DNA from: Amphibacillus sediminis NBRC 103570
GTDB taxonomy: Bacteria > Bacillota > Bacilli > Bacillales > Amphibacillaceae
Reading direction: 5' to 3'
DNA: 64,000 nt
NCBI RefSeq assembly: GCF_001552275.1
Contig: NZ_BCQW01000009.1
Span: forward strand, 1 to 64,000
Shown piece after piece: positions 44,473 through 56,229 of the stretch (its first letter is position 1; each line of letters starts with the position of its first letter). The position numbers and the translations under genes are program-made. The notes beneath the pieces are model-generated. The model had not been told where the DNA came from. It saw only the letters and a program-made list of their open reading frames with translations, and ran no database searches.

Positions 44473-44580
44473 TTGTTAAAAGGAACAAAACGAAGTAGGG
44501 ACTATTAAGCCCTGTTCTTATTTTGTTAAAAACACTACTATTATTATAACAAATACCGCTAAATAATCAAGCTATACCTA

Positions 44581-45042
44581 CTAATAGCGCTCTTTCAAAG
44601 CACGGTCAACATCTCGCTTGGCTTGCTTCTGCTTAAGGTCTTCACGTTTATCATATTTCTTTTTCCCTTTTCCTAAGCCAATTAAAATTTTGGCTACTCC
44701 ATTTTTTAAATAAAGTTTAATCGGTACAAGCGAGTAACCGGATTGTTGTGTCTCACCAATAAACTTGTTGATTTGCTTTCTGTGCAATAATAGTTTTCTT
44801 GTCCGCGTCGGTTCATGATTATACCGATTCCCTTGCTCATAAGGTGAGATATGCATGTTGTGTAAAAATACTTCACCATGTTCAACACGTGCGAAGCTAT
44901 CCTTTAAGTTAACTCGACCTGCACGAATCGACTTTATCTCAGTACCTTTTAACACAATGCCAGCTTCAATGGTTTCTTCAATAAAAAAATCGTGAGAAGC
45001 TTTTTTATTTTGGGCAATAACCTTGCCAGTTCCTTTCGGCAT
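44581..45042 (-). CDS. smpB: SsrA-binding protein
   Basis: Binds the tRNA-like part of tmRNA in trans-translation. Start ATG at 45042 after GAGAGGAG gives 153 residues. Typical sequence: [74 protein letters not shown], and the C-terminal basic tail [20 protein letters not shown]. All family landmarks are present. It lies 108 bp upstream of ssrA and downstream of rnr, as in B. subtilis except for the GNAT gene in between. Confidence 0.97.
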   Translation of the reverse strand: MPKGTGKVIAQNKKASHDFFIEETIEAGIVLKGTEIKSIRAGRVNLKDSFARVEHGEVFLHNMHISPYEQGNRYNHEPTRTRKLLLHRKQINKFIGETQQSGYSLVPIKLYLKNGVAKILIGLGKGKKKYDKREDLKQKQAKRDVDRALKERY

Positions 45043-45260
45043 GTGCTTCACTCCTCTCATACTAACGCATTCTTCATTTTAACAGGTTGATGGATTAATG
45101 ACAAAGAATTTTACGATTTTAATCCAAATTCTATCAAAATAATCCATTCCTAACGTTCACTAGATCTTTTCCGATAGGAAGCTATGTTTTTATCTAGACA
45201 AAGCAAATAAATGTGTGCGATGATAAGGTCGTCTGATTTTTGGTAAGGAGTTTGACGAGT

Positions 45261-46106
45261 ATGCAAATAAAACGATTATCGATACGAGACTTAGCTACCT
45301 ATAAATTAATGCAAACTGGCATCGAAGGAGATTATATCATAGATGTGTTTGAACGATTAGTCACGCCACCTGATCATGCCTTATTTGGTCTTTATCAACA
45401 GAATCAACTTGTTTCAGTTGCTGGTTATAGCATTTTCCCTGGTGGTTATGCCATGCTTGGACGTTTACGGAGTGATATTCGCTATCAAGGTAAAGGCCAT
45501 GCGACACAGTTATTGCTGGCGATTATTGCTGAATTAGAAATAAATCCGAACATCCGATGGGTCGGAGGATATACCAATATTCATAATGATTCTGCTCGAC
45601 GCGTGCTAGATAAATTAGGCTTTCAGGAGATTAAAACATTTTATAATTTACCTATGAAAGATAGAAGCTTAATCCAGTCTGCACAGGGTAAAGTGTGGGA
45701 TCAGGTACATTCTCTTGAAGAGAAACGTTCTATTTTAGCAACTCTTGCAGAAACTGTACTGGATGTCTATCCTTATGAATGTTATTACCCGTTTCCCTAC
45801 CGCACTGATCTTCTAACTGATCAAAAACTAGCAGAAACATATTTTTATCACAATTATAGCAAGGATCGTTGGCTTCTTATTTCAAACGACTTTAAACAGG
45901 AAGCCTATGCCCATGTTCGTTATTTTTGGGATGATTATTTTGAGCAAGCCGGGTTATTTGAGACTATTGATGCTTATCTTAGTCGACAGTCAGAAGAACG
46001 TAAGCCTTATTTTGATTTTTCTCCAAAGGCGTATCAGCGTATTCCAAACTTAGCGGCTTTTGAGGTATCAGATGGTTGGGTGCTTTATGGGAGAAAGATC
46101 CGTTAA
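45261..46106 (+). CDS. GNAT-family N-acetyltransferase
   Basis: The ATG at 45261 follows TAAGGAG; the TTG at 45240 lies upstream of that site. The 281-residue product has an N-terminal GNAT domain (residues about 1-140): LFGLYQQNQLVSVAGYSI, GRLRSDIRYQGKGHATQLLL with the acetyl-CoA motif YQGKGHA, and NIHNDSARRVLDKLGFQEI. The C-terminal half is unlike known domains. Substrate unknown. It is inserted between smpB and rnr on the opposite strand, so it was probably acquired or moved there. Confidence 0.78.
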   Translation: MQIKRLSIRDLATYKLMQTGIEGDYIIDVFERLVTPPDHALFGLYQQNQLVSVAGYSIFPGGYAMLGRLRSDIRYQGKGHATQLLLAIIAELEINPNIRWVGGYTNIHNDSARRVLDKLGFQEIKTFYNLPMKDRSLIQSAQGKVWDQVHSLEEKRSILATLAETVLDVYPYECYYPFPYRTDLLTDQKLAETYFYHNYSKDRWLLISNDFKQEAYAHVRYFWDDYFEQAGLFETIDAYLSRQSEERKPYFDFSPKAYQRIPNLAAFEVSDGWVLYGRKIR

Positions 46107-46195
46107 AGATTGTAATCTACATGAAGCAGCTTACGTCACAAGTGGTACAGTAGCCAAGCAAATGTACTTAAAAGAGGAAATATGCACCTGGTAGC

Positions 46196-46240
46196 AAAAC
46201 GTCAACATGACGATATAAGTATGATCATGTTGACGTTTTG
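46196..46240. terminator. Long perfect hairpin terminator
   Basis: AAAACGTCAACATGA and TCATGTTGACGTTTT form a 15-bp perfect stem (46196-46240) with A and T flanks. It ends transcription of the GNAT gene. R1 copy k begins 9 bp later. Confidence 0.88.
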
Positions 46241-46248
46241 AGTTATAA

Positions 46249-46485
46249 AGTGAAACTTCGTTTAGTAAGGGGTTCGACGCATAAGATTTGCTCGTGCAGA
46301 CGTTGCGTCACCACGTCGCGAAATTAGTGAGCTTTCTCTCTCCCCACTAAACGTTAGTTGAACCAATCGGGCTATTACTGGCTGTTGGATCTCCCACTTA
46401 GCACTTATTTCTTGAAGCGGGAGGCCTTAGAAAAGCCCTTCGATGGGGCGAGTAATCGCAACCCCAGCCAGTTACACTGCGATAA
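46249..46485 (+). repeat. R1 interspersed structured repeat, copy k
   Basis: Long-loop copy. First hairpin: GTTTAGTAAGGGG with CCCCACTAAAC. The TTTAG/CTAAA change on both sides keeps base pairing relative to TTCAG/CTGAA elsewhere. The central spacer between hairpins two arms is shorter than in other copies. Confidence 0.92.
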
Positions 46486-46619
46486 AATGGTCTTAGAGCA
46501 AGCTCTTCTTTTCATCCATCCTTCATTAAATGAGCCATCTATCACTTATTTGACCAATACGCACTTTTAGTGATCTGATTTACTGAAATTATTGACTGAC
46601 TGGGTTCTGTATGCTTCCC

Positions 46620-48926
46620 TTATTTTTTACGTTTCTTTTTTAATGCTTTTGGGGGTGTTACCTTCCCTTTAGCTTTACGCTTTCCTTTTTTCTTTAGTAT
46701 GGCTTTTGTTTTCGGATCTTTTTTCTTACCGTTTTTTCCATTTACTACGTTATGCTTTTGTTGATTCTCCGGGCTAACTCGCTTTGCCCTTTTCTTCATC
46801 CCAACAATCTCAAAATCAATCGATTGCTCAGTTAAATCGACAGCCGCCACACGAACAGTAAGGGTGTCACCGATACGAAAGATATTACCGGTTCTTTCAC
46901 CAATCATAGCGTAGCTACGCTCATCAAAATAATAATAATCATCGGTTAAATCACTAACATGAACTAATCCTTCGACCGTATTTTCCAGCTCAACAAAAAG
47001 GCCGAAATTGGTGACAGAGCTGATCACGCCATCAAATTCTTCACCAATTTTGTCTTGCATAAATTCTGCTTTTTTCAAATCATCCGTTTCACGCTCAGCA
47101 TCAACCGCGATGCGTTCGCGCTCTGATGTGTGTTTCGCTATCTCGCCAAGCTTATCCTTCCAATAGCTCTGCGTTTGATGGTCCACTTTCCCCTCAAACA
47201 AATAGGTACGAATAAGCCGATGAACAATCAAATCTGGATAACGCCTAATTGGCGAGGTAAAATGGGTATAGAATTCCGTCGCTAAACCAAAATGGCCAAC
47301 GCTGTGAGGGTCATATTTCGCTTGTTTCATTGACCGCAGCATTAATTTGGAAATCACCATTTCTTCCTGTTCGCCTCTTACTTGATCTAATACCTGCTGT
47401 AAAGCTTGAGGGTGGATATCATTAGCCGTTCCTTTGACACGATAACCAAACTGCCCAATGAATTCAAAGAATTTCTGCAACTTTCCGTCATCTGGGTCTT
47501 CATGAATGCGATGAATAAACGGTAAATCTAACCAATGGAAATGTTCAGCTATCGTTTCATTAGCTGCCAGCATAAATTCCTCAATTAATCGTTCTGAAAC
47601 AGAGCGCTCTCGTATGACCACATCTTGTGGATGACCTGATTCATCTACAAGTACCTTAGCTTCCTTAAAATCAAAATCAATCGCTCCACGACTAAAGCGT
47701 TTTTCCCTTAAAATTGAAGCAAGCTGTTCCATTGTCTCAAACATGGGAACTAAGGCTTGATATTGTTCACGTAGCTCAGCATCTTGATCAACTAAAATCT
47801 GATTCACTTCTTGATAAGTCATGCGGGCATCTGTATTAATGACACTTGGAAAGATCTCATGATTGACCACCTCTCCCTGCTGATTGATTTCCATCTCACA
47901 TCCAATGGTCAATCGATCAACGTGAGGGTTTAATGAGCAGATACCGTTAGAAAGGCGGTGTGGAATCATGGGAATAACGCGATCAACTAAGTAAACACTC
48001 GTACCACGTGCATACGCCTCTTCATCAATCGGTGAGTTTTCTTCAACATAATAAGATACATCAGCAATGTAGACACCTAATTGATAATTTCCATTACTAA
48101 GCTTCTCCACATACACAGCATCATCCAAATCCTTTGCATCTGCTCCGTCGATTGTAACGATTGACTTATCACGCAAGTCACGACGGTTCTTAAGTTCAGA
48201 TTGGTCGATCTGCTCTGGTATTTGCTTAGCCTGCTCCATCACTTCATCTGGAAAATCAATGTTAATATTATGTTTATGAATGATTGAGATGATGTCCATT
48301 CCTGGGTCATTTTGATGACCTAAAATTTCAATGACCTCACCCTCTGCTGACATCAATCCCTCAGGAAACTTCGTTAGGTTCACAATCACTTTGTGTCCAG
48401 TTACTGCACCTAAGCTATCCGCCTTTTTGATGAAGATATCGTTTGGAATTCGTTTATCATCTGCAATGACAAATCCAAAGCTTCCCTTATCCTCATAGGT
48501 ACCGATGATCCGAGTTGAATTCCGTTCAATAATACGTTCTACTACACCTTCCACACGTCGATCACCAACGGCAGCTGTTTCAATCCTTACAAGTACCCGA
48601 TCATGATTCATAGCACCTTTTAAGTCACTTGGATTAATGTAAACATCCGCTTGCTCTTCATCATCAGAAATAAGGAAAGCAAAGCCCTTTTTATGCATTT
48701 GGATTCGACCTTTAACTAACCCCATTCGCTCAGGTAAAAGATAACGATTTTTTCGTGTTAATAATAGTTGTCCTTCATCTTCTAGTGCATTTAATGCCTT
48801 AACTAACTCTTTAAAGGACTCTGGGTCACCATTTAATGCTAAGCCTTGCTCAATTTCCTCGACTTTTAACGGCTTCTCGGCATATTCATGAAAATACGTC
48901 ATGATTTGCTCTTTTATTTGTTGCAT
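46620..48926 (-). CDS. rnr: Ribonuclease R
   Basis: Processive 3'-5' exoribonuclease that degrades structured RNA and works in trans-translation with tmRNA/SmpB. The 768-residue product has an N-terminal winged helix ([19 protein letters not shown]), two cold-shock-type domains ([38 protein letters not shown]), the RNB catalytic domain with [18 protein letters not shown] (conserved Asp residues) and [20 protein letters not shown], an S1 domain ([19 protein letters not shown]) and a Lys-rich tail. AAGAAGGTGAAG precedes the ATG. In the conserved secG-est-rnr-smpB order. Confidence 0.96.
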   Translation of the reverse strand: MQQIKEQIMTYFHEYAEKPLKVEEIEQGLALNGDPESFKELVKALNALEDEGQLLLTRKNRYLLPERMGLVKGRIQMHKKGFAFLISDDEEQADVYINPSDLKGAMNHDRVLVRIETAAVGDRRVEGVVERIIERNSTRIIGTYEDKGSFGFVIADDKRIPNDIFIKKADSLGAVTGHKVIVNLTKFPEGLMSAEGEVIEILGHQNDPGMDIISIIHKHNINIDFPDEVMEQAKQIPEQIDQSELKNRRDLRDKSIVTIDGADAKDLDDAVYVEKLSNGNYQLGVYIADVSYYVEENSPIDEEAYARGTSVYLVDRVIPMIPHRLSNGICSLNPHVDRLTIGCEMEINQQGEVVNHEIFPSVINTDARMTYQEVNQILVDQDAELREQYQALVPMFETMEQLASILREKRFSRGAIDFDFKEAKVLVDESGHPQDVVIRERSVSERLIEEFMLAANETIAEHFHWLDLPFIHRIHEDPDDGKLQKFFEFIGQFGYRVKGTANDIHPQALQQVLDQVRGEQEEMVISKLMLRSMKQAKYDPHSVGHFGLATEFYTHFTSPIRRYPDLIVHRLIRTYLFEGKVDHQTQSYWKDKLGEIAKHTSERERIAVDAERETDDLKKAEFMQDKIGEEFDGVISSVTNFGLFVELENTVEGLVHVSDLTDDYYYFDERSYAMIGERTGNIFRIGDTLTVRVAAVDLTEQSIDFEIVGMKKRAKRVSPENQQKHNVVNGKNGKKKDPKTKAILKKKGKRKAKGKVTPPKALKKKRKK

Positions 48927-48966
48927 AGCTTCACCTTCTTTCTATCTAATCTATTCTTATTATTTG

Positions 48967-49710
48967 TTAGTCCCAATTTAATGATTCTAAAAATTGATCG
49001 ATATCCTGATGGACTGCTTCCTTTTTAGGACCAAGGGTAATCGCATGTCCTGCATCCTCATACCATTTAATCGCCTTGTCGTCACTTTCAATGGACTGAT
49101 AAATATAGTTGGCACTGTCAGGATTTATCATCTGATCATCCTTTGCTTGAATAACTAAAGCTGGTGTATAGATATGATCAATTTGCCCATTTACCTCTTG
49201 AATTAAACGGGCAAGATCATTAAACAACGGTTGAGCATCAATAACAAGCTGGTCGACTTCCTGATTTACTTGCTCAGTGGACTTACCTTCAACTTTTTTA
49301 TATTGACTCGCATAATGACGAAATCCTTTACTAAGCTGTTCCTGATTGTCAAAGAACATTGGTGAACACATTGTCGATACACCTACTACCGGCTCTGAAT
49401 AAGCAAGCTTAAGAGCGAGTACACCGCCAAGTGATAAGCCAATCACAGCAACTTTAGCATAGCCTAATTCCTTTAATTCACGATAAGCAGCTTGAACATC
49501 TTCCCACCAAGCATCAGCTCCTCCAGATAGTAAATCTTCTGGTGCTTGTCCATGGCCACGATAAATCGGTCCATATGAGGTGTAGCCTTTTTTTTGTAAA
49601 AAACGCCCCAGCATACGCATATCTGCACTATGTCCAGTAAAGCCATGTAACAATAATACCGCTCTTTCCCCTTCTTTAAACATAAATGGTTGTGGTGCTT
49701 GTATTTTCAT
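48967..49710 (-). CDS. est: Carboxylesterase (Est/YvaK type)
   Basis: Serine esterase with an alpha/beta-hydrolase fold; Est of this family prefers short-chain acyl esters. Start ATG at 49710 follows GAAGGGA; ATG 49719 is too close to it. The 247-residue product has AVLLLHGFTGHSADMRMLG (oxyanion region), nucleophile Ser in VIGLSLGGVLAL (G-L-S-L-G), Asp in VIQAKDDQMINPDSA and His in EDAGHAITLG. No signal peptide. It is part of the secG-est-rnr row, spaced 40 bp from rnr, hence probably one operon. Confidence 0.92.
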   Translation of the reverse strand: MKIQAPQPFMFKEGERAVLLLHGFTGHSADMRMLGRFLQKKGYTSYGPIYRGHGQAPEDLLSGGADAWWEDVQAAYRELKELGYAKVAVIGLSLGGVLALKLAYSEPVVGVSTMCSPMFFDNQEQLSKGFRHYASQYKKVEGKSTEQVNQEVDQLVIDAQPLFNDLARLIQEVNGQIDHIYTPALVIQAKDDQMINPDSANYIYQSIESDDKAIKWYEDAGHAITLGPKKEAVHQDIDQFLESLNWD

Positions 49711-49719
49711 GTTAATCAT

Positions 49720-50021
49720 CCCTTCACATAATACGTGTTCAAAATGTCAGCTTTGTAAGCTGAGACAGCAGCTGTTAGCCTAAAAGCAAACAAACTGGAT
49801 TTTGGGTCTCCTGTCATTTACGATTGATTTTTGAATGCTTTCTCTTTTAAAATAAATAGTTGTTTTAAGATTGGCTTAATCTTAACAAATTAAACCTAAA
49901 CCTGCATGGTTGTTGATCAATAGCATGATTTGTACAAAAACAACTAATAGTTAGGAACATCGTTTCGAATACAGCTCGATTTGTATACTCATTTTGGACA
50001 CAAACATAACGCTGTAAACAA
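49720..50021. other. Intergenic region between est and secG
   Basis: About 300 bp, AT-rich, no gene. It likely contains the promoter of est-rnr, because the secG terminator at 50022-50062 separates the two units. Confidence 0.35.
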
Positions 50022-50062
50022 CAAAAACCCTCTCAATAAGCACAACCTTATGAGAGGGTTTA
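50022..50062 (-). terminator. Terminator of secG
   Basis: AAACCCTCTCA and TGAGAGGGTTT arms around a GCACAACC-containing loop, with a T run on the minus strand. Confidence 0.88.
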
Positions 50063-50068
50063 ACGTGT

Positions 50069-50296
50069 TTAAATAATATAAGCAAGTGCAAATGTTAACA
50101 AAAAGAAAACAATTGAGGCAATAATCGTAGCACGTTGTAAAACAGCATCAATACCTCTAGCTTTCTTCTTACCAAACAATTGTTCAGCGCCACCTGAAAT
50201 GGCTCCTAAACCTTCACTTTTTCCAGATTGCATCACAACAAGAATAATTAAAATAACTGAAGTAATAACTAATAATGAAATCGCAACACCTTGCAT
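50069..50296 (-). CDS. secG: Preprotein translocase subunit SecG
   Basis: Small membrane part of the SecYEG channel. Start ATG at 50296 after AGGAGG gives 75 residues. Two helices (GVAISLLVITSVILIILVVM and ATIIASIVFFLLTFALAYII) flank a loop with the family motif QSGKSEGLGAISGGAEQLFG. Position before est-rnr is conserved. Confidence 0.95.
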   Translation of the reverse strand: MQGVAISLLVITSVILIILVVMQSGKSEGLGAISGGAEQLFGKKKARGIDAVLQRATIIASIVFFLLTFALAYII

Positions 50297-50547
50297 GGTT
50301 GCGCCCACCTCCTATACAAGCTTAACGCCAAAAACCCTTTTCAACTGTACAAGTACAGAAAACACTACTATTAATGTAGCATAAGTCTAACTAAGCCTGC
50401 AAGTTAATTTTGTGACAAACGTTTTTTAGTAAATAAATTAACCGGATATGACTGTTTTTGATTGTTTTTGATTGATTTCCGGCGATAAGTCGCTTATTAT
50501 GAAGATAATAGATCACCATTGAAAATTATACATAAGGAGGTTTGGCC

Positions 50548-51300
50548 ATGCTTACACCTAAACGCCATGCTTTAATTATTGAATTAATTAAACAAAAGCA
50601 GCTTGTTACCATTCAGGAACTAGTTGAACTCACTAATGTTTCAGAATCAACGATAAGGCGAGATCTTAGTGAACTCGAGACCAAACAAAAGCTAGCTAGA
50701 GTGCATGGTGGTGCAACGGCAATTCAATCAGCACGACAGGAGCTCTCATACCGAGAAAAGACAGATAAGTATGTTGAGGAAAAAAAACAAATTGCTCAAT
50801 TGGCTGCAGCATTAATTCGGCCACATGATTGTATTTATCTGGATGCCGGAACGACAACCTATGAAATCATTCCACACTTAGAAACACTAAATGTTACCGT
50901 GGTAACAAACGGACTGACACATTTAGAATTACTCAATCAGTATCAAATCAAATCTTTCTTACTAGGGGGATTAATCAAACATACTACACGAGCTATTATT
51001 GGTTCTCAAGCACTTCATAATTTAAAGCTCTATCACTTTGATAAAGTTTTTATTGGAACTAATGCAATCGATCCAAGCTTTGGCTATTCGACACCTGATC
51101 CCGAAGAGGCTTCAGTTAAAAGTGCCGCTATCACGCAGGGAAGTCAAAGTTTTATTGTAGCTGATCATTCCAAGCTCAATCAAAGGAGCTTTGCCAAAAT
51201 AGCTGAGCTTGCTCAGGCCACTTTAATCATTGATTCTATCCCTGCTGACTTGGAAAACAAATTAAGAGAACAAACTGATATAAAGGTTGTGACAGCGTGA
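50548..51300 (+). CDS. fruR: DeoR-family fructose operon repressor FruR
   Basis: The 250-residue regulator has a DeoR helix-turn-helix at the N-terminus (IQELVELTNVSESTIRRDLS, LARVHGGAT) and a sugar-phosphate-binding C-terminal domain with YLDAGTTTYEIIPHL, VVTNGLTHLELL and FIGTNAIDPSFGYSTPDPEE. It overlaps fruK by 4 bp, and a DeoR regulator next to a 1-phosphofructokinase is usually FruR, which responds to fructose 1-phosphate. Start ATG 50548 has AAGGAGG upstream. Confidence 0.88.
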   Translation: MLTPKRHALIIELIKQKQLVTIQELVELTNVSESTIRRDLSELETKQKLARVHGGATAIQSARQELSYREKTDKYVEEKKQIAQLAAALIRPHDCIYLDAGTTTYEIIPHLETLNVTVVTNGLTHLELLNQYQIKSFLLGGLIKHTTRAIIGSQALHNLKLYHFDKVFIGTNAIDPSFGYSTPDPEEASVKSAAITQGSQSFIVADHSKLNQRSFAKIAELAQATLIIDSIPADLENKLREQTDIKVVTA

Positions 51301-52208
51301 TTTATACTTGTACCGTTAACCCTTCAATTGATTACGTTATTTATGTTAACCCATTTGAATATGGTGGTTTAAACCGAGGCGAAAAACCTGCTTACTATCC
51401 GGGTGGAAAAGGCATTAATGTGTCTCGAATCTTAAAACGCCTAGATATTGCCAATACAGCTCTTGGCTTTATCGGTGGCTTCACTGGTCATTTTATCGAA
51501 CAAGCACTTTTAAATGAAGGGATAAAAACCGACTTTATAAAAATTGATCAAGAAACGCGTATTAATTTGAAATTAAAAACAACTAAGGAAACGGAAATCA
51601 ACGGACCAGGTCCAACAATTACAGATGAAAATTTAGCTTTGCTGGTTAAGCAAATTAAGACAATACCAAAAGAGAGTACATTAGTGCTCGCCGGAAGTCT
51701 ACCTTCTTCAATTCCGGATAACTTTTATGCCACAATTGCAGAGCAGTGTGCTCAACAGAATATTCGAGTGGTTGCTGATACATCTAGTGCTTCTTTAAAA
51801 GCTCTTATCGGAATCCCCTTATTTTTGATCAAACCCAATCACCATGAACTCGGTGAATTATTTGGTGTAAAGATTCAATCTACTAAAGATGCCATTTATT
51901 ATGGTCGCAAATTACAAAAGCAAGGGATAACGCACGTGATTATATCCATGGGAGGCGCTGGAGCGATTTATTTAAATGATCAGATGACTTTAACAGCCAA
52001 TGTTCCAAAAGGGCAAGTTCAGAATACAGTAGGTGCAGGCGATTCGACCGTTGCGGGCTTTTTGGCAGGTCTGGTAACAGGTCTATCTAATAAGGAGGCA
52101 TTTCGATATGCAATTGCAAGTGGAAGTGCAACAGCCTTCAACTCTGATCTAGCAGAAAAAAAAGATCTGGAAGCGCTTATACCGTTGATAGATATATCTC
52201 AATCCTGA
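51297..52208 (+). CDS. fruK: 1-phosphofructokinase FruK
   Basis: Phosphorylates fructose 1-phosphate to fructose 1,6-bisphosphate (PfkB family). The GTG start overlaps the fruR TGA. The 303-residue product has TVNPSIDYVIYVNPFEYGGL, YPGGKGINVSRIL (sugar site), TINGPGP-like EINGPGPTITDEN, VLAGSLPSSIPDNFY and the ATP site with catalytic Asp NTVGAGDSTVAGFLAGL. The fructose carrier FruA, normally third in fruRKA, is absent downstream; ptsH follows instead. It could be a related tagatose-6-phosphate kinase, but fruR supports fruK. Confidence 0.9.
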   Translation: MIYTCTVNPSIDYVIYVNPFEYGGLNRGEKPAYYPGGKGINVSRILKRLDIANTALGFIGGFTGHFIEQALLNEGIKTDFIKIDQETRINLKLKTTKETEINGPGPTITDENLALLVKQIKTIPKESTLVLAGSLPSSIPDNFYATIAEQCAQQNIRVVADTSSASLKALIGIPLFLIKPNHHELGELFGVKIQSTKDAIYYGRKLQKQGITHVIISMGGAGAIYLNDQMTLTANVPKGQVQNTVGAGDSTVAGFLAGLVTGLSNKEAFRYAIASGSATAFNSDLAEKKDLEALIPLIDISQS

Positions 52209-52447
52209 TGAGAAGTATTGTTTAGGAAAAAAAGGGATTGGACTTGTTTTCGTTTAGATGATATTGTATTAAAGGCGTATACTATAATACAGGTTAATAT
52301 TTTTCACTAAGGTGGAAAGGATAACCGATAGTTTTACGTTGTTTTTGCGCTAAAGACTTGAAATATGACTATAAAACAAAGTAAAATTAAGATTATGGTA
52401 TACTGAATATTGCTCAACATTTTTAATTTTATAGGAGGGGTTTTATT

Positions 52448-52717
52448 ATGGCAGCAGAAAAAACAGTAACAATCACAGATTCAACAGGGGTTCATGCACG
52501 ACCTGCAACTGTACTCGTAAACAAAGCAGGTAGTTTCTCATCAGATGTAACCGTTGAATATAACGGTAAATCTGTGAACTTAAAATCAATCATGGGCGTT
52601 ATGTCATTAGGTATTCCTAAAGACGCTGTGATTAAAATCATTGCAGAAGGTTCTGATGAGCAAGAAGCTGTTAATGCAATTTACGAAGTCATTAAGCAAG
52701 AAGGATTAGGAGAGTAA
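52448..52717 (+). CDS. ptsH: Phosphocarrier protein HPr
   Basis: Passes phosphate from Enzyme I to sugar-specific EIIA domains. The 89-residue product has the active His16 in [13 protein letters not shown] (His15 in mature numbering) and Ser47 in [10 protein letters not shown], the site phosphorylated by HPrK for CcpA-dependent catabolite repression. TAGGAGGGG precedes the ATG. It has its own upstream region of 239 bp with -10-like TATAAT near 52283, so it need not depend on fruRK transcription. It lies 6 bp before ptsI. Confidence 0.97.
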   Translation: MAAEKTVTITDSTGVHARPATVLVNKAGSFSSDVTVEYNGKSVNLKSIMGVMSLGIPKDAVIKIIAEGSDEQEAVNAIYEVIKQEGLGE

Positions 52718-52723
52718 AACCGT

Positions 52724-54439
52724 ATGACAAAACTAACAGGGATTGCAGCATCAAATGGTGTGGCGATTGCGAAAGCGTACACACTAGAAGCACCTGATTT
52801 GTCGTTTGAAACAATAAAAGTTGATGATGTTGACAGTGAGGTGCAACGCCTACAAGATGCTCTTGATACTTCAAAGAAAGAGCTGGAAAAAATTAAAGAG
52901 AATGCTCGTCAAACACTTGGTGATGAGCATGCAGAAATTTTTTCAGCCCATCTACTTGTTTTAAGTGATCCTGAAATGATTACACCTATGACCGATAAGA
53001 TCAAGAATGAAAGCGTTAATGCGGAAGCAGCACTTGATCAAGTAGCTAACATGTTTATTGATATGTTTAAAGGCATGGATAATGAATACATGCGTGAGCG
53101 TGCTGCAGATATCCAAGATGTGACTAAGCGTGTCATGGCACACCTATTAAAGGTATCGTTCCCAGATCCAGCATTAATTGATGAAGAAGTGGTCATTATT
53201 GCTGAGGATTTGACACCATCTGATACAGCACAATTAAATAAGCAATTCGTTAAAGGGTTTACCACAAATATCGGAGGACGTACGTCTCACTCCGCTATCA
53301 TGGCTCGCTCTTTAGAAATTCCTGCTGTTGTTGGAACAAAATCAGTTACAGCTGAAATTAGTGATGGCGATTTAGTTGTTGTTGATGGTATTGACGGAGA
53401 GGTTATTGTTAACCCTAACGAAGATTTACTCGCTCAGTATAAAGAGAAACAAGCAGACTTTGCTAAACAAAAAGAAATCTGGGCTCAATTAAAAGACGAA
53501 CCTACCGTTTCAAAAGATGGTAGCCATGTGGAGCTCGTAGCTAATATTGGAACACCTGATGATGTTATTGGTGTATTAAACAATGGTGGCGAAGGTGTCG
53601 GTTTATACCGTACAGAGTTCTTATACATGGGTAACAGTGATTTTCCGACTGAAGACCAGCAATTTGAGGCATATAAATCTGTTTTAGAGCAAATGGGTGA
53701 TAAGCCTGTTGTCGTTCGTACATTAGATATCGGCGGCGATAAGGAACTTAGCTACTTAGACTTACCTAAGGAAATGAATCCGTTTTTAGGCTTCCGCGCT
53801 GTGCGTCTTTGTCTAGAGCGTGATGATATCTTCCGAACTCAATTACGGGCGCTTCTACGTGCAAGTACTTACGGTAATCTTAAGATTATGTTCCCGATGA
53901 TTGCGACATTAAATGAATTCCGTCAAGCAAAGGCTCTACTACTTGAAGAGAAAGAAAACCTAAAAGCTGAAGGCATTGACGTGTCTGACGATATCGAAAT
54001 CGGTATCATGGTAGAAATTCCATCAACAGCCGTTATTGCACGTCAATTTGCTAAAGAGGTTGACTTCTTCAGTATTGGAACAAACGATTTAATTCAATAC
54101 ACCATGGCTGCAGACCGTATGAATGAACGTGTTTCATACTTATATCAACCATACCATCCAGCAATTCTAAACCTGGTCAATAATGTGATTGAGGCAGCAC
54201 ACGCTGAAGGTAAATGGGCTGGTATGTGTGGCGAGATGGCTGGTGATTCAATCGCTATTCCAATTCTACTTGGTCTTGGTCTTGATGAATTTAGTATGAG
54301 TGCAACATCAATCTTACCAGCACGTACACAAATCAAAGGTTTGTCTAAAGAAGAAATGGCTTCATATAAAGATCAGTTGTTAAGTATGTCTACTGCTGAT
54401 GAAGTTGAAGCATTTATCCGTGAAAAAACAAATCAATAA
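52724..54439 (+). CDS. ptsI: PTS Enzyme I (PEP-protein phosphotransferase)
   Basis: First enzyme of the PTS. It autophosphorylates from PEP and feeds HPr. The 571-residue product has the HPr-binding N-terminal domain, active His in [20 protein letters not shown], and the PEP-binding barrel with [52 protein letters not shown] and the C-terminal [20 protein letters not shown] signature. Typical length. It forms the ptsHI operon with a 6-bp gap to ptsH. Confidence 0.97.
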   Translation: MTKLTGIAASNGVAIAKAYTLEAPDLSFETIKVDDVDSEVQRLQDALDTSKKELEKIKENARQTLGDEHAEIFSAHLLVLSDPEMITPMTDKIKNESVNAEAALDQVANMFIDMFKGMDNEYMRERAADIQDVTKRVMAHLLKVSFPDPALIDEEVVIIAEDLTPSDTAQLNKQFVKGFTTNIGGRTSHSAIMARSLEIPAVVGTKSVTAEISDGDLVVVDGIDGEVIVNPNEDLLAQYKEKQADFAKQKEIWAQLKDEPTVSKDGSHVELVANIGTPDDVIGVLNNGGEGVGLYRTEFLYMGNSDFPTEDQQFEAYKSVLEQMGDKPVVVRTLDIGGDKELSYLDLPKEMNPFLGFRAVRLCLERDDIFRTQLRALLRASTYGNLKIMFPMIATLNEFRQAKALLLEEKENLKAEGIDVSDDIEIGIMVEIPSTAVIARQFAKEVDFFSIGTNDLIQYTMAADRMNERVSYLYQPYHPAILNLVNNVIEAAHAEGKWAGMCGEMAGDSIAIPILLGLGLDEFSMSATSILPARTQIKGLSKEEMASYKDQLLSMSTADEVEAFIREKTNQ

Positions 54440-54720
54440 TTTTCAAGTCCTTTGTGTTGAAATTTGACGCAATAGGGCTTTTTTTTATTTAAAATTATAT
54501 TACTATTAATCAGGCTCGGAACTCCAATATAGTTATGGGTTTCGCGGTTGATTAGCAAGTATTTAGGATCGTTGAGTGCCGTTTTATATTCGACAAAGTC
54601 TTCGTTTTTCCCCACAGCACCCACAAGCAGTTGAAGGTATATACGTTAGGACACCTTCAATATATTGGCAAGACATACAGTTCTTTTCCCCATCATAGAG
54701 AGCTCAGGTTTGATCTGGAG
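54433..54720 (-). pseudogene. Degenerate transposase-like remnant
   Basis: Joining two frames on the minus strand gives a Cys-rich segment TYIPSTACGCCG followed by NEDFVEYKTALNDPKYLLIN and RETHNYIG. A CxCCG motif after a YxPS segment is reminiscent of the zinc-binding N-terminus of ISL3-type transposases, but no complete domain is present and the frame is broken. It overlaps the end of ptsI by a few bases. Family assignment is weak. Confidence 0.35.
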
Positions 54721-54837
54721 TATCGAGCAGTTTTTAACATCATGAGTGTATGACAAGTACGTTTCCTTTATCAAGAGATAATGGAAAGGTGCTAGCCAAT
54801 CGCTACTCAATTTCACAATTTCACAAACTCGTAACGT

Positions 54838-54880
54838 TAAAAAACTCCTAATCGGTGGCTTACATGCCGATTAGGAGTTT
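54838..54880 (-). terminator. Terminator of the glycolytic operon
   Basis: AAAACTCCTAATCGG and CCGATTAGGAGTTTT form a 15-bp perfect stem with A and T flanks, 8 bp after the eno stop. Confidence 0.95.
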
Positions 54881-54888
54881 TAAACTGC

Positions 54889-56229
<1,341 letters not shown>

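Noticed and set aside
50297-50308. GTG start of secG at 50308
   Set aside because: It overlaps the AGGAGG ribosome site. The ATG at 50296 fits the family N-terminus.
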